Shown here one piece after another: positions 54,845 to 63,495 of a stretch of DNA of 64,000 bases. Under the pieces are notes generated by a model, which worked only from the letters and a program-made list of their open reading frames with translations, searched no databases and had not been told where the DNA came from. The stretch covers positions 1 through 64,000 of the forward strand of contig NZ_FOJW01000010.1 of NCBI RefSeq assembly GCF_900112045.1, written 5' to 3'. Both the position numbers and the translations under genes were made by a program. Origin of the DNA: Lentibacillus halodurans (GTDB lineage Bacteria; Bacillota; Bacilli; Bacillales; Amphibacillaceae). How positions within the stretch are numbered: position 1 is the stretch's first letter; the number at the start of each line of letters is the position of its first letter.

Positions 54845-55033
54845 TGCAAAGAGCTTTCCGGACGTTGAGAGGTCGGATAAATAATGAAGACAAAATATTG
54901 AAAGGGGTTATTTATGAAGAAATGAGATACGTCTCATCTCTTCATGTGAGTGGAACAAATCGGTCATTTACAGGCGCACATTTCCCCTCTTCCAGGAATA
55001 CATTAGGCGCATAACCAGGAAAGGGTGAATAAA

Positions 55034-55654
55034 GTGCCGACATCATTACCTGTTCATATTGAGCCAGCAAAAATAACCAGCGGACCGGACATTGAGGTGG
55101 TTTATCCAATGGTGTTCGATATGCGGGATCAGTTAATGGAAGCGTTCATCAACCAATCAATTATGTATGAAACGCAACATATGATTAACAAGCAAATTAA
55201 TGATATGCCGACCTCGCTTGCGGAAATGGACGGTTCATTTGAAATCAAAAATAATCAGCGTGATATCTTGAGTTTATCCTTATCGAATTATGCCTATCAT
55301 GATCAAGCTGCACATGGCATGACTTATATCATATCCCTGACTTTTGACCTACAGCAACGAAAACGCTGCAATTTAAGTGATTTGTTTAAATCAGGAAGCA
55401 ATTACGTTGAACGGCTATCTGACCTGATAAATGGGCAAATCCTGCAACGTGATATCCCAACCTTCGACGATCAAGTCGATATTCAGCCTGAACAGGATTT
55501 TTATATCGCCGATAAATCGCTTGTCATCTATTTTCAGCTGTATGAAATAACGCCTTATGTTTTCGGATTCCCAATGTTTCCGATATCTGTCTATACCATC
55601 GAGGATATAATTGATAAAAACGGTCCGCTCGGGCGTATGGCCGTTCATCAATAA
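55034..55654 (+). CDS. DUF3298/DUF4163-type protein
   Basis: This 206-residue protein corresponds to the extracellular DUF4163-DUF3298 module of RsiV and PdaC relatives, but no signal peptide or membrane helix is visible. FDMRDQLMEAFINQSIMYET lies near the start, SLSNYAYHDQAAHGMTYIIS and FDLQQRKRCNLSDLFKSGSN in the middle, and IYFQLYEITPYVFGFPMFPI at the end. The latter pair is typical of DUF3298. The GTG at 55034 follows AAAGG by 9 bp. It may be a cytoplasmic or leaderless relative; the role is unknown. Confidence 0.75.
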   Translation: MPTSLPVHIEPAKITSGPDIEVVYPMVFDMRDQLMEAFINQSIMYETQHMINKQINDMPTSLAEMDGSFEIKNNQRDILSLSLSNYAYHDQAAHGMTYIISLTFDLQQRKRCNLSDLFKSGSNYVERLSDLINGQILQRDIPTFDDQVDIQPEQDFYIADKSLVIYFQLYEITPYVFGFPMFPISVYTIEDIIDKNGPLGRMAVHQ

Positions 55655-56181
55655 TGATTTCAATAAAAGTAACTTACCCTTGAACCTTACGTGATTCTAT
55701 GTTTTATCGTTTACCTAACAAATGACAAGAAGACACAGCTGGACGATATGAAAGATTACTATAATCATGTTGATGTTCATACATTAAAAGAGACAGCATA
55801 TGAATTCAACATGATTCTTGAAAAAATCCGGTCAGAAAAGGAAAAAGGGACCTATCCCAACAGTTCCGAAGTACGGAATTGGCAAAGAAATTCACAAGAA
55901 ATGATCCGGCTCTGCTGAAACTCCCGACAATACACTGTGATATGGGATTAATGATGAATTATATAAGTATATTAGAGATCGAATGCAATGGATAAGCAAT
56001 ATCTCTTTACACCCCTTGCAGAACATTAGAATATGATAAACAGATATGGCTGTTGAAAACAATGATAACGACAGTCGGCCTGATTCTTTAAATTTTCCAT
56101 TAATCGATTTCTGCCGGTGATGTTCATGTTATACTACATTTATGTTGAATCGATTTCACTTTTGAACAGGAGTTTGTATGA
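55655..56181. other. Intergenic region with one doubtful small gene
   Basis: Apart from the doubtful frame at 55691-55918, there is nothing clear. The sequence before 56182 has TTCATGTTATACTAC-like AT-rich stretches but no good promoter pair. Confidence 0.35.
55691..55918 (+). CDS. Doubtful small hypothetical protein
   Basis: This is a 75-codon frame with GTG start. From codon 10 on it looks protein-like (TQLDDMKDYYNHVDVHTLKE, EKIRSEKEKGTYPN) and is charged and helical, but no ribosome-binding site precedes 55691. An ATG at 55748 would give 56 residues, also without a good site. It lies between the DUF3298 protein and the LytTR gene on the same strand. No family was recognised. Confidence 0.3.
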   Translation: MILCFIVYLTNDKKTQLDDMKDYYNHVDVHTLKETAYEFNMILEKIRSEKEKGTYPNSSEVRNWQRNSQEMIRLC

Positions 56182-57129
56182 ATGGCACCTTTTAAATTAG
56201 ATCTTAAGATGATAAACAGTGAGATACTTCCATCGTTTTCTCTTACCATAGAAGATTCCTATATCACCACCATTTACAGTGACACGGATATGCAGGGTGA
56301 ACTGGTACAAGCACTCCAAAATAATGGCAGTATGACAGTATTTGATCAGCAGGATGGGTTATACAAACGACTGACAGTTAGGTCGAATATCGCATTCTAT
56401 CGTAAGTGGTTTGGCTGCCAGACACCTTTAGCGGAAATTCTCGTCCTGTTTGAACTGCACACCTACGCAACCGTACCTCTTCACAAGTGCTCGGAATTTG
56501 AAATCCGCCGAGTATACTATGCCAAATATTTTATGTCGGGTGTGTATCCGATGATATTCCAGGAGCCGATCCATGGAGCTGATATCAGGACAATAAATAC
56601 CTTTATCAATATGCTGCAAAAACTCACAGACAATAACACGCCAGTTCTTGTCATAGTATCCAACATGGAACATGCCCTGCTGCTTGGTGATGTGGCGTAT
56701 AAACTGCAGGAAAAAGGCCTGCATCAGATTGAGATCGATAACGAAGACAACGATACAACGGAAACCGAAACATCCACACTGGCGACTAAAAATTTATTTA
56801 AAATACCAGCAAAAGTGGATGATAAAGTGATTTTATTTGATCCCCCGGAAATCGACTACATTGAAAGTCAGGGCGGAAAAGCGATGATCGTTATCAATGG
56901 TGAATCCTATGCGATGGATTCCACATTGACGGAAATTGAAAAAAAATTGGAGATATACGGTTTTTACCGATGTCACCGATCCTATATTGTCAACCTGCAG
57001 AAAGTACGCGAAATCATCACATGGTCCAAAAATACGTATTCACTCAGGATTGACAACCAGATCCAATCAACCATTCCGCTGTCACGTACGAAAATTCAGG
57101 ATATCCAGGAGAAATTCAGCCTGAAATAG
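56182..57129 (+). CDS. LytTR regulator fused to a degenerate ABC ATPase domain
   Basis: This protein has 315 residues. Residues ~1-200 look like an ABC ATPase that has lost its catalytic motifs. The P-loop position reads ITTIYSDTDMQGELVQALQ, the Walker B region MIFQEPIHGADIRTI keeps the Glu (127-129 is QEP) but not the preceding Asp, and VLVIVSNMEHALLLGDVAYK is the switch/end region. Residues ~210-315 are a LytTR DNA-binding domain (IPAKVDDKVILFDPPEIDYI, YGFYRCHRSYIVNLQKVREI). The ATG has CAGGAG 9 bp upstream. It precedes an ABC exporter operon, which it most likely controls. Confidence 0.85.
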   Translation: MAPFKLDLKMINSEILPSFSLTIEDSYITTIYSDTDMQGELVQALQNNGSMTVFDQQDGLYKRLTVRSNIAFYRKWFGCQTPLAEILVLFELHTYATVPLHKCSEFEIRRVYYAKYFMSGVYPMIFQEPIHGADIRTINTFINMLQKLTDNNTPVLVIVSNMEHALLLGDVAYKLQEKGLHQIEIDNEDNDTTETETSTLATKNLFKIPAKVDDKVILFDPPEIDYIESQGGKAMIVINGESYAMDSTLTEIEKKLEIYGFYRCHRSYIVNLQKVREIITWSKNTYSLRIDNQIQSTIPLSRTKIQDIQEKFSLK

Positions 57130-57282
57130 GTACAATTCATCCCGATTGCGGTTTTTTCTGATGTGGAATTAACGCAAAACCGGTACACTTCACCCTTCTT
57201 TTAGTACATTCCGACCTGATATGACTGCATTCGTCAGCGATATTAATTACGATTGATACAATACATTGAAGGAGGTATTCAG

Positions 57283-58131
57283 GTGGAAAATACAATCGAA
57301 GTAAAGGGAATGCGGAAAGTATTCGGTCAAAATGCTGCCATCAAACATGTTAGCTTCAATGTGAAAAGGGGAGAAATTTTCGGGCTCCTTGGACCGAGCG
57401 GATCTGGGAAAACAACAACCATCAAAATATTAACCGGAGAGCTCGGACAAACAACGGGTGACGTAAAGGTACTCGGGATTGACTCAAACCGTTTTGGGAC
57501 AGCTGATTTTAAAGCACGAATCGGGATATTATCCGACAACAGTTCACTGTATGAACGTTTAACTGTCTACGATAATTTAAAACTGTTCTGCAGACTTTAC
57601 AACGCCCCTTTGGCACACATTGATGACATGCTGCGAGAAGTGAATTTGGAGGATGAGCGGTCGAAAACAGTCTCGAAATTGTCTAAAGGGATGAAACAGC
57701 GGGTTCTGCTCGCAAAGGCACTTATGCATAAACCTGATCTTGTTTTTCTGGACGAACCGACATCTGCGCTTGACCCCGGGAATGCAGCACAAATCCATCG
57801 CGGGTTGCAGAAATTAAATGAAGCCGGAACAACCATATTTATAACAACACACAACATGGAAGAAGCGACGGTGTTATGCGACCGTGTTGCATTTCTGCAC
57901 AATGGTGAACTGCAGGAATTGGACAGTCCCAATGTACTTCGCTACAAGTACTCCACCCATGCTTTTCATGTGGAAACATTTGCCGGTGATAAACTGGTCA
58001 TTGAAAACGAGCGTGGCAATGCCGATCAAATTAGAGATCTGATTGCAAGCGGACAAGTAAAAACAATGCATACTGATAATCCGACACTTGGTCAGATCTT
58101 TTTAAAAGTGACCGGAAAGGAGCTGGTATAA
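57283..58131 (+). CDS. ABC exporter ATP-binding protein
   Basis: This is an ATPase of an ABC-2-type exporter, 282 residues. Walker A is GLLGPSGSGKTTT, the signature LSKGMKQRVLLAKAL, Walker B LVFLDEPTSALDP, and the switch His is in TTHNMEEATVL. The GTG at 57283 has AAGGAGG 7 bp upstream; a longer reading lacks this. The stop codon overlaps the permease start (TAATG). It could export a drug, peptide or lipid-like compound. Confidence 0.91.
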   Translation: MENTIEVKGMRKVFGQNAAIKHVSFNVKRGEIFGLLGPSGSGKTTTIKILTGELGQTTGDVKVLGIDSNRFGTADFKARIGILSDNSSLYERLTVYDNLKLFCRLYNAPLAHIDDMLREVNLEDERSKTVSKLSKGMKQRVLLAKALMHKPDLVFLDEPTSALDPGNAAQIHRGLQKLNEAGTTIFITTHNMEEATVLCDRVAFLHNGELQELDSPNVLRYKYSTHAFHVETFAGDKLVIENERGNADQIRDLIASGQVKTMHTDNPTLGQIFLKVTGKELV

Positions 58132-58826
58132 TGAACATTCAACGTATAAGTGCTATTTTTGAAAAAGATATAAAAGACTTCATGAAAAACATGATGCTGC
58201 TGACGATGCCGATCATCCCTGTCGTACTGGCGTTAATTTACGATCGGATGGGTGATGGTGAGGAACTTCCACTTATGCTAATATATCTGATTGTCGGGGT
58301 GACTTTTTCGGCGGTCACAGCAAGCTGCATGATGACAATGATGGCTGAGGAGAATGAAAAGAAAACATTGCGCGGACTTATTTTGTCACCTGCTTCCTTT
58401 TTCGACATTATTATTGGAAAAAGTCTAGTAACAGGACTGATAACCATGATATCCCTTGCTGTATCTTTAATGATCATTGGTATAGAACCCTTCCTCAATG
58501 TCCAGGCGATCATAGGGTTAATTTTATTATTTCTGTTCTTTCTGCTGCTTGGTATTGGTATCGGACTATTTTCAAAGTCGATTGCGGCTACGTCTGCCTA
58601 TCTGATGCCGGTTATGTTTTTGTTCGGTTTTACACCGATTATTTATTCTCTTGGGCTTAATGAAGGCGGTATGACCATTGCCATTGCCGAAACATTTCCG
58701 ATCATGAAGGCCGTTGAGGCGCACGATAACAACTCCTGGTCTTCCATCGGCATCATAGCACTTTGGGTCGTAGGTGCCGCCTTGTTCATGTATATCTGTT
58801 TTAAAAAGACAGCAACCGATGATTAA
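58131..58826 (+). CDS. ABC-2 type permease
   Basis: This membrane permease has 231 residues and six helices. Its first helix reads MLLTMPIIPVVLALIYDRMG, the core is FSAVTASCMMTMMAEENEKK and TLRGLILSPASFFDIIIGKS, and it ends KKTATDD. It is coupled by a one-base overlap to the ATPase. Together they form an exporter of unknown substrate, probably under the LytTR protein upstream. A strong terminator follows. Confidence 0.87.
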   Translation: MNIQRISAIFEKDIKDFMKNMMLLTMPIIPVVLALIYDRMGDGEELPLMLIYLIVGVTFSAVTASCMMTMMAEENEKKTLRGLILSPASFFDIIIGKSLVTGLITMISLAVSLMIIGIEPFLNVQAIIGLILLFLFFLLLGIGIGLFSKSIAATSAYLMPVMFLFGFTPIIYSLGLNEGGMTIAIAETFPIMKAVEAHDNNSWSSIGIIALWVVGAALFMYICFKKTATDD

Positions 58827-58856
58827 AAAAGCCTTGGTATCTTTTATTCCGGCGTG

Positions 58857-58895
58857 CAGCCGCATTTTCAAATGAGAATGCGGCTGTCTTTTTTT
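58857..58895 (+). terminator. Terminator after the ABC exporter genes
   Basis: CAGCCGCATT pairs with AATGCGGCTG, followed by TCTTTTTTT. Confidence 0.88.
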
Positions 58896-59097
58896 GAAAT
58901 TTTTCTGAAATCGATTTTCCTGTCAAGGCCGTTTCTAAATATTTTATGAACAAAGTATCACAAATTCATGACCAATTTTCAACGAATGATTGACAGCCAG
59001 CCAAAACGGGAAACTGTCTGATACAATGGTTCATACGATAAACACTAGATTCATAGTGAATACCAAATCACTAACTTAATAGCTGGGGTGTTGCCTC

Positions 59098-60027
59098 TTG
59101 AGAGATACACGGAAGCATCTGAACAAATGGATTGTCTTGATACTCCTTGGAATTATATTGCTGCTTAGCGGCTGCAGTGAATTAACTGTTCTAGACCCTA
59201 AAGGTCCGGTTGGTGAAAGCCAGAAAGATTTGATCCTGTATTCACTGGTATTTATGATGGGAATCGTCGTTGTTGTATTTTCCCTGTTTGCCTTTATGGT
59301 CATAAAATATCGGGATAAACCAAACCGGAAAGAAAATGACTACAAACCGGATTTGCACGGTAATCGGACGCTCGAAATCATTTGGACGATCATCCCCGTC
59401 ATGATCGTAACAGCGCTGTCCATTCCAACTGTATCAACATTATTTGACCTGGAAAAACCACCAGAATCGTCAAATGATCAGGAACCGCTTGTCATTTATG
59501 CGACGTCCGCTGATTGGAAGTGGTTTTTCAGTTATCCGGAACAAGGCATCGAAACCGTCAATTATTTGCACATTCCAACGAATCGGGCCATTGAATTCCG
59601 ATTATCCTCGGCTGATTCAATGGCTTCATTATGGATTCCTGCTTTAGGCGGCCAAAAGTACAATATGACCGGTATGGAGACGATACTCTATCTGCAGGCT
59701 GATGAACCAGGTATTTACGATGGGCGTAACTCCAATTTTAACGGTGAAGGCTTTGCTAGACAGACATTCAAAGTCCATGCCGAAAACAGTGCCGAATTCC
59801 AGAATTGGGTGGCATCGATACAAAACGAAGCACCTGAATTAACGCAAAATCAATATGATTCACTGCTAAAACCAGGGCTAGAGGGTAAAATGGCATTCTC
59901 ATCAACGCATCTTGCGTGGGTCGACCACGGCACGAATGAAGGCAGAGATTATTCAGTCGTACGGCATTGGGATGCTTTTGGTGAATTACTGCATCTGGAG
60001 AATGGTGAAAACCATGAACATAAGTGA
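59098..60027 (+). CDS. qoxA: Cytochrome aa3 quinol oxidase subunit II
   Basis: This is subunit II of the proton-pumping menaquinol oxidase. The N-terminus has a lipoprotein signal ending LLSGC (LIPO-Cys), and two helices follow (LILYSLVFMMGIVVVVFSLF and IIWTIIPVMIVTALSIP). The CuA-binding residues of cytochrome c oxidases are missing from the cupredoxin domain (DWKWFFSYPEQGIETVNY, MASLWIPALGGQKYNMTGME), as expected for a quinol oxidase. The TTG start follows GGGGTG by 8 bp. It is the first gene of qoxABCD. At 309 residues it is typical. Confidence 0.93.
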   Translation: MRDTRKHLNKWIVLILLGIILLLSGCSELTVLDPKGPVGESQKDLILYSLVFMMGIVVVVFSLFAFMVIKYRDKPNRKENDYKPDLHGNRTLEIIWTIIPVMIVTALSIPTVSTLFDLEKPPESSNDQEPLVIYATSADWKWFFSYPEQGIETVNYLHIPTNRAIEFRLSSADSMASLWIPALGGQKYNMTGMETILYLQADEPGIYDGRNSNFNGEGFARQTFKVHAENSAEFQNWVASIQNEAPELTQNQYDSLLKPGLEGKMAFSSTHLAWVDHGTNEGRDYSVVRHWDAFGELLHLENGENHEHK

Positions 60028-60050
60028 GCCTAAAAAGAAGGTGAATATGA

Positions 60051-61985
60051 ATGCAGCTGGATGAATTTTTCGTTACTGGAGAACCGCTTATCTATGCAGG
60101 AATGGTTGCCATTGTACTTGTAACAAGTGCCATCATCTTCCTGCTGACCTATTTTAAAAAATGGCAATGGCTGTGGCGTGAATGGCTGACCACCGTTGAC
60201 CATAAAAAGATTGGAATCATGTATATCTTAAGTGCACTTGCAATGTTGTTCCGCGCCGGTATGGATGCACTGATGATGCGGACACAGCTTGCTTTCCCAG
60301 ATATGAATTTTTTGAATGCACAACATTATAATGAAGTTTTTACAACACATGGAACGATCATGATTATTTTCATGGCGATGCCGTTTCTAATTGGTTTGAT
60401 GAATATTGTTGTGCCGCTCCAAATTGGAGCGCGTGACTTTGCATTTCCATTCGTCAATGCATTGAGTTTCTGGTCTTTTTTCTTCGGGGCACTGTTATTC
60501 AATATTTCATTTGTCATCGGCGGATCACCTGATGCCGGCTGGACTAGTTACACTCCGTTATCAGGAGCTGCGATGAGTCCGGGACCGGGCCAAAACTTTT
60601 ACCTGCTCGCCTTACAACTGTCAGGTATTGGAACATTAGCAACCGGTATTAACTTAATGGTCACGATTATTAAAATGCGTGCTCCAGGCATGACACTATT
60701 TAAAATGCCGATTTTTACGTGGTCAACGCTGATCACATCGTTCATTATTGTGTTTGCATTTCCAATTTTGACGATAGCACTGGCGCTGTTGACCATTGAC
60801 CGAATATTTGGCTCTCAGTTCTTTACTGTGACCGGTGAAGGGCTGCCAATGATGTGGGCTAACTTATTCTGGATGTGGGGTCACCCGGAAGTCTATATTG
60901 TAATACTCCCGGCATTCGGTATCTTTTCGGAAGTCATCTCAACATTTGCCAAAAAGCGATTATTCGGGTACAACGTTATGGTCTGGTCGATTATCTTAAT
61001 CGCAGGCCTGAGTTTCCTTGTCTGGGTCCACCATTTCTTTACGATGGGAGCAGGCGCATTTGTCAACTCCGTGTTCTCGATTTCGACGATGGCAATCGCC
61101 GTTCCGACCGGAGTCAAGATTTTCAACTGGCTGGCTACACTGTATAAATCCAAGATACAGATGACAACAGCGATGATGTGGGCTCTTGCCTTTATACCGA
61201 GCTTTGTTATCGGCGGTGTAACAGGCGTCATGCTGGGGATGGCAGCGGCCGATTATCAGTTTCACAACTCATACTTCCTGATCGCCCACTTCCATTATGT
61301 CTTGATTGCAGGTACTGTATTTGCTTGCTTCGCCGGTCTTGTATACTGGTATCCGAAAATGTTCGGGCACAAACTTAATGAACGAATCGGCAAATGGAGC
61401 TTTTGGCTTTTCGTCATCGGCTTTCACGTGTGCTTTTTCCCGCAATATTTCCTGGGTCTGGACGGAATGCCGCGCAGAGTTTTCCATATCATACCAGAAT
61501 GGATGCCGCTGAATCAAATCGCAACAGTCGGCGCATTTGTGATGGGAATAGGTTTTGCCGTCTTTGTTTTCAACATTTATTACAGTTACCGTCACAGTGA
61601 ACGTGAAAAAACGGGCGACCCTTGGGATGGCCGGACGCTTGAATGGGCGACACCGACACCGGTGCCTCATTACAATTTTGCCATTGTACCGCATGTTGAG
61701 TCGCATGATGCCCATTGGGATATGAAGCAAAAGGATAAAACCATTTATAACGAGTCGAAACTTGAACCGATTCACATGCCGAACAGTACCGGCCAGCCGT
61801 TTATCATGATGGCCATCTTATTCTTTGCCAGTTTCGCGCTTGTTTTCGAATGGATATGGCTTGCAGTTGCCGGACTGATCGGTGCACTTGTGATGATGGG
61901 CATCCGTTCATTCGACTATGATGAAGGCCACCATGTTGAAGTGGATGAAATTAAGCAAACAGAACGCTCGGCGAGGAGGTTATAG
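60051..61985 (+). CDS. qoxB: Cytochrome aa3 quinol oxidase subunit I
   Basis: This is the catalytic heme-copper subunit of 644 residues with about 14-15 helices. The CuB/heme ligands are visible: HPEVYI with WMWG before it, the paired VHHFFTMG, and the heme-ligand region IAHFHYVLIAGTVFACFAG. TTHGTIMIIFMAMPF carries the low-spin heme His. It reduces oxygen to water with electrons from menaquinol and pumps protons. The ATG has AAGAAGGTGA 6 bp upstream. Confidence 0.95.
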   Translation: MQLDEFFVTGEPLIYAGMVAIVLVTSAIIFLLTYFKKWQWLWREWLTTVDHKKIGIMYILSALAMLFRAGMDALMMRTQLAFPDMNFLNAQHYNEVFTTHGTIMIIFMAMPFLIGLMNIVVPLQIGARDFAFPFVNALSFWSFFFGALLFNISFVIGGSPDAGWTSYTPLSGAAMSPGPGQNFYLLALQLSGIGTLATGINLMVTIIKMRAPGMTLFKMPIFTWSTLITSFIIVFAFPILTIALALLTIDRIFGSQFFTVTGEGLPMMWANLFWMWGHPEVYIVILPAFGIFSEVISTFAKKRLFGYNVMVWSIILIAGLSFLVWVHHFFTMGAGAFVNSVFSISTMAIAVPTGVKIFNWLATLYKSKIQMTTAMMWALAFIPSFVIGGVTGVMLGMAAADYQFHNSYFLIAHFHYVLIAGTVFACFAGLVYWYPKMFGHKLNERIGKWSFWLFVIGFHVCFFPQYFLGLDGMPRRVFHIIPEWMPLNQIATVGAFVMGIGFAVFVFNIYYSYRHSEREKTGDPWDGRTLEWATPTPVPHYNFAIVPHVESHDAHWDMKQKDKTIYNESKLEPIHMPNSTGQPFIMMAILFFASFALVFEWIWLAVAGLIGALVMMGIRSFDYDEGHHVEVDEIKQTERSARRL

Positions 61986-61986
61986 C

Positions 61987-62592
61987 ATGAATGCAGACGG
62001 ATCGAACGCCAAACCGCTGGAATATCAGACAAAAGAAGGTCAACTAAACATTCTGGGCTTTTGGATTTTTCTGGCGGCGGAAATCGTGCTGTTTTCAACA
62101 TTATTTGCCACATATGCCGTACTGTTTAACCGTACTGCAGATGCCCCGCCACCAGCAGAGCTATTTGAACCGGGAACTGTCCTTGTCATGACGTTCATCC
62201 TGCTGACGAGCAGTTTTACATGCGGAATTGCGATTCATGGAATGCGGCGCGGCTCGGTAAAAGGCTTAATGACGTGGCTGATCATCACATTAATCCTCGG
62301 TTTAAGCTTTCTTGGCTTTGAAATCTATGAATTTGTTCACTATGCAGGTGAAGGTGCTACACTGCAGTCGAGTGCATTCTGGTCTGCATTTTATATCCTT
62401 GCAGGTACACACGGCGTGCACGTGACACTTGGGATCGGCTGGGCCACGCTGCTGCTTGTCCAGCTTGCTCAAAGGGGCATCACTTCTGTCACAAGCAGAA
62501 AAGTATTCATTATCGGTCTGTACTGGCACTTTTTAGACGTAATCTGGATATTCATCTTTACCGGTGTTTATCTGATCGGGATGGTGGTTTAG
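61987..62592 (+). CDS. qoxC: Cytochrome aa3 quinol oxidase subunit III
   Basis: This membrane subunit has 201 residues and five helices. GFWIFLAAEIVLFSTLFATY with the conserved Glu opens it, AGTHGVHVTLGIGWATLLL and IGLYWHFLDVIWIFIF are typical of subunit III. The ATG at 61987 follows GAGGAGG by 6 bp and is 1 bp after the qoxB stop. Longer readings overlap qoxB and are not used. Confidence 0.93.
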   Translation: MNADGSNAKPLEYQTKEGQLNILGFWIFLAAEIVLFSTLFATYAVLFNRTADAPPPAELFEPGTVLVMTFILLTSSFTCGIAIHGMRRGSVKGLMTWLIITLILGLSFLGFEIYEFVHYAGEGATLQSSAFWSAFYILAGTHGVHVTLGIGWATLLLVQLAQRGITSVTSRKVFIIGLYWHFLDVIWIFIFTGVYLIGMVV

Positions 62593-62593
62593 T

Positions 62594-62944
62594 ATGGCAA
62601 ATCGTTCCAAACGGATTCCGATTCAGCATGTTGTAGGCTATGTGATGTCGATCGTCCTGACAGTGCTTGCAGCCTGGGCAGCACTTAACTCCAACTTGCC
62701 CGTGATATGGATCATTATTTTGATTCTGGCGCTGGCTGTCATTCAGGCAGGCATTCAGCTGTTCATGTTCATGCATATCATTGAGCGCGGAACAGGCCAC
62801 GCACCATGGCAAATGATCTTTCATGGATTTATACTTGCAGCCATTGTCGTTGCAGGATCTTTGTTTACCATGTCATTCGGGTTTAATCATGATCATAACG
62901 ATGATGGCGGGCATGAGCAGCATGAACAGCACGAACAGGAATAA
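62594..62944 (+). CDS. qoxD: Cytochrome aa3 quinol oxidase subunit IV
   Basis: This is a small three-helix subunit of 116 residues (VVGYVMSIVLTVLAAWAALN, VIWIIILILALAVIQAGIQL, FHGFILAAIVVAGSLF) with a His/Glu-rich tail (HNDDGGHEQHEQHEQE). The His-rich tail may bind metal or be a chance of the clade. It starts 1 bp after qoxC, so the four genes are translationally linked. Confidence 0.92.
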   Translation: MANRSKRIPIQHVVGYVMSIVLTVLAAWAALNSNLPVIWIIILILALAVIQAGIQLFMFMHIIERGTGHAPWQMIFHGFILAAIVVAGSLFTMSFGFNHDHNDDGGHEQHEQHEQE

Positions 62945-62962
62945 AGATACATCACCAGCGTT

Positions 62963-63000
62963 AAAAAACCTCTTCCGAATATGATGGAAGAGGTTTTTTA
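62963..63000 (+). terminator. Terminator of qoxABCD
   Basis: AAAAAACCTCTTCC pairs with GGAAGAGGTTTTTT across a 9-base loop. Confidence 0.9.
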
Positions 63001-63067
63001 AATACCTGCATCCCGCTTTTCTGATCGGACTTCCGGGAATCGAGGCATGAGAGTGATGAGCGAATAG

Positions 63068-63343
63068 TCAAGATGAGTAGCTTTCCTTGAATTTTTCAGA
63101 AGTGTTGACGATTTTGATAATAAACATGACCCATGCCACTTCCGCTACAATAAGGCTTGCATAGAGCATGATCCATGTAATGGAAAATGCAGCAGGAACT
63201 GCAATGAACATGACCTGAATAAAATAAATCCACATTCCCGCTAAAAGAATGGATTGAATCAATGCCAGCGTTTTCTTTTTAAGCTGAACGAAGATAAATG
63301 GTGTGACTGTCGCCAGAAGCATAAACATTAATGTGACACCCAT
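63068..63343 (-). CDS. Small membrane protein, function unknown
   Basis: This 91-residue protein has three predicted helices (VTLMFMLLATVTPFIFVQL, LIQSILLAGMWIYFIQVMFI, AFSITWIMLYASLIVAEVAW) and a short charged tail. The ATG has AAGGAGAGG about 6 bp upstream. It is convergent with qoxD and followed by a glycosyltransferase gene on the same strand upstream. No family was recognised. Confidence 0.72.
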   Translation of the reverse strand: MGVTLMFMLLATVTPFIFVQLKKKTLALIQSILLAGMWIYFIQVMFIAVPAAFSITWIMLYASLIVAEVAWVMFIIKIVNTSEKFKESYSS

Positions 63344-63495
63344 TAAAATCCTCTCCTTGAAATGTAAACGTCTTCTTACTATTATTGTAACAAATTTGTT
63401 TTAATTTTGACACGCAATGTTCACAAATTGGTTTATTTTTTCCCATTTTAATTTGCAATCAAATACGCCCACAGCTTAAACCGCTTACTACATAG

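Noticed and set aside
54829-55014. 61-codon plus-strand frame
   Set aside because: It starts inside the terminator of the preceding gene and lacks a ribosome-binding site.
58990-59027. TTGACA and TACAAT before qoxA as a promoter pair
   Set aside because: The boxes are 26 bp apart, too far for a sigma-A promoter; the real qox promoter was not identified.
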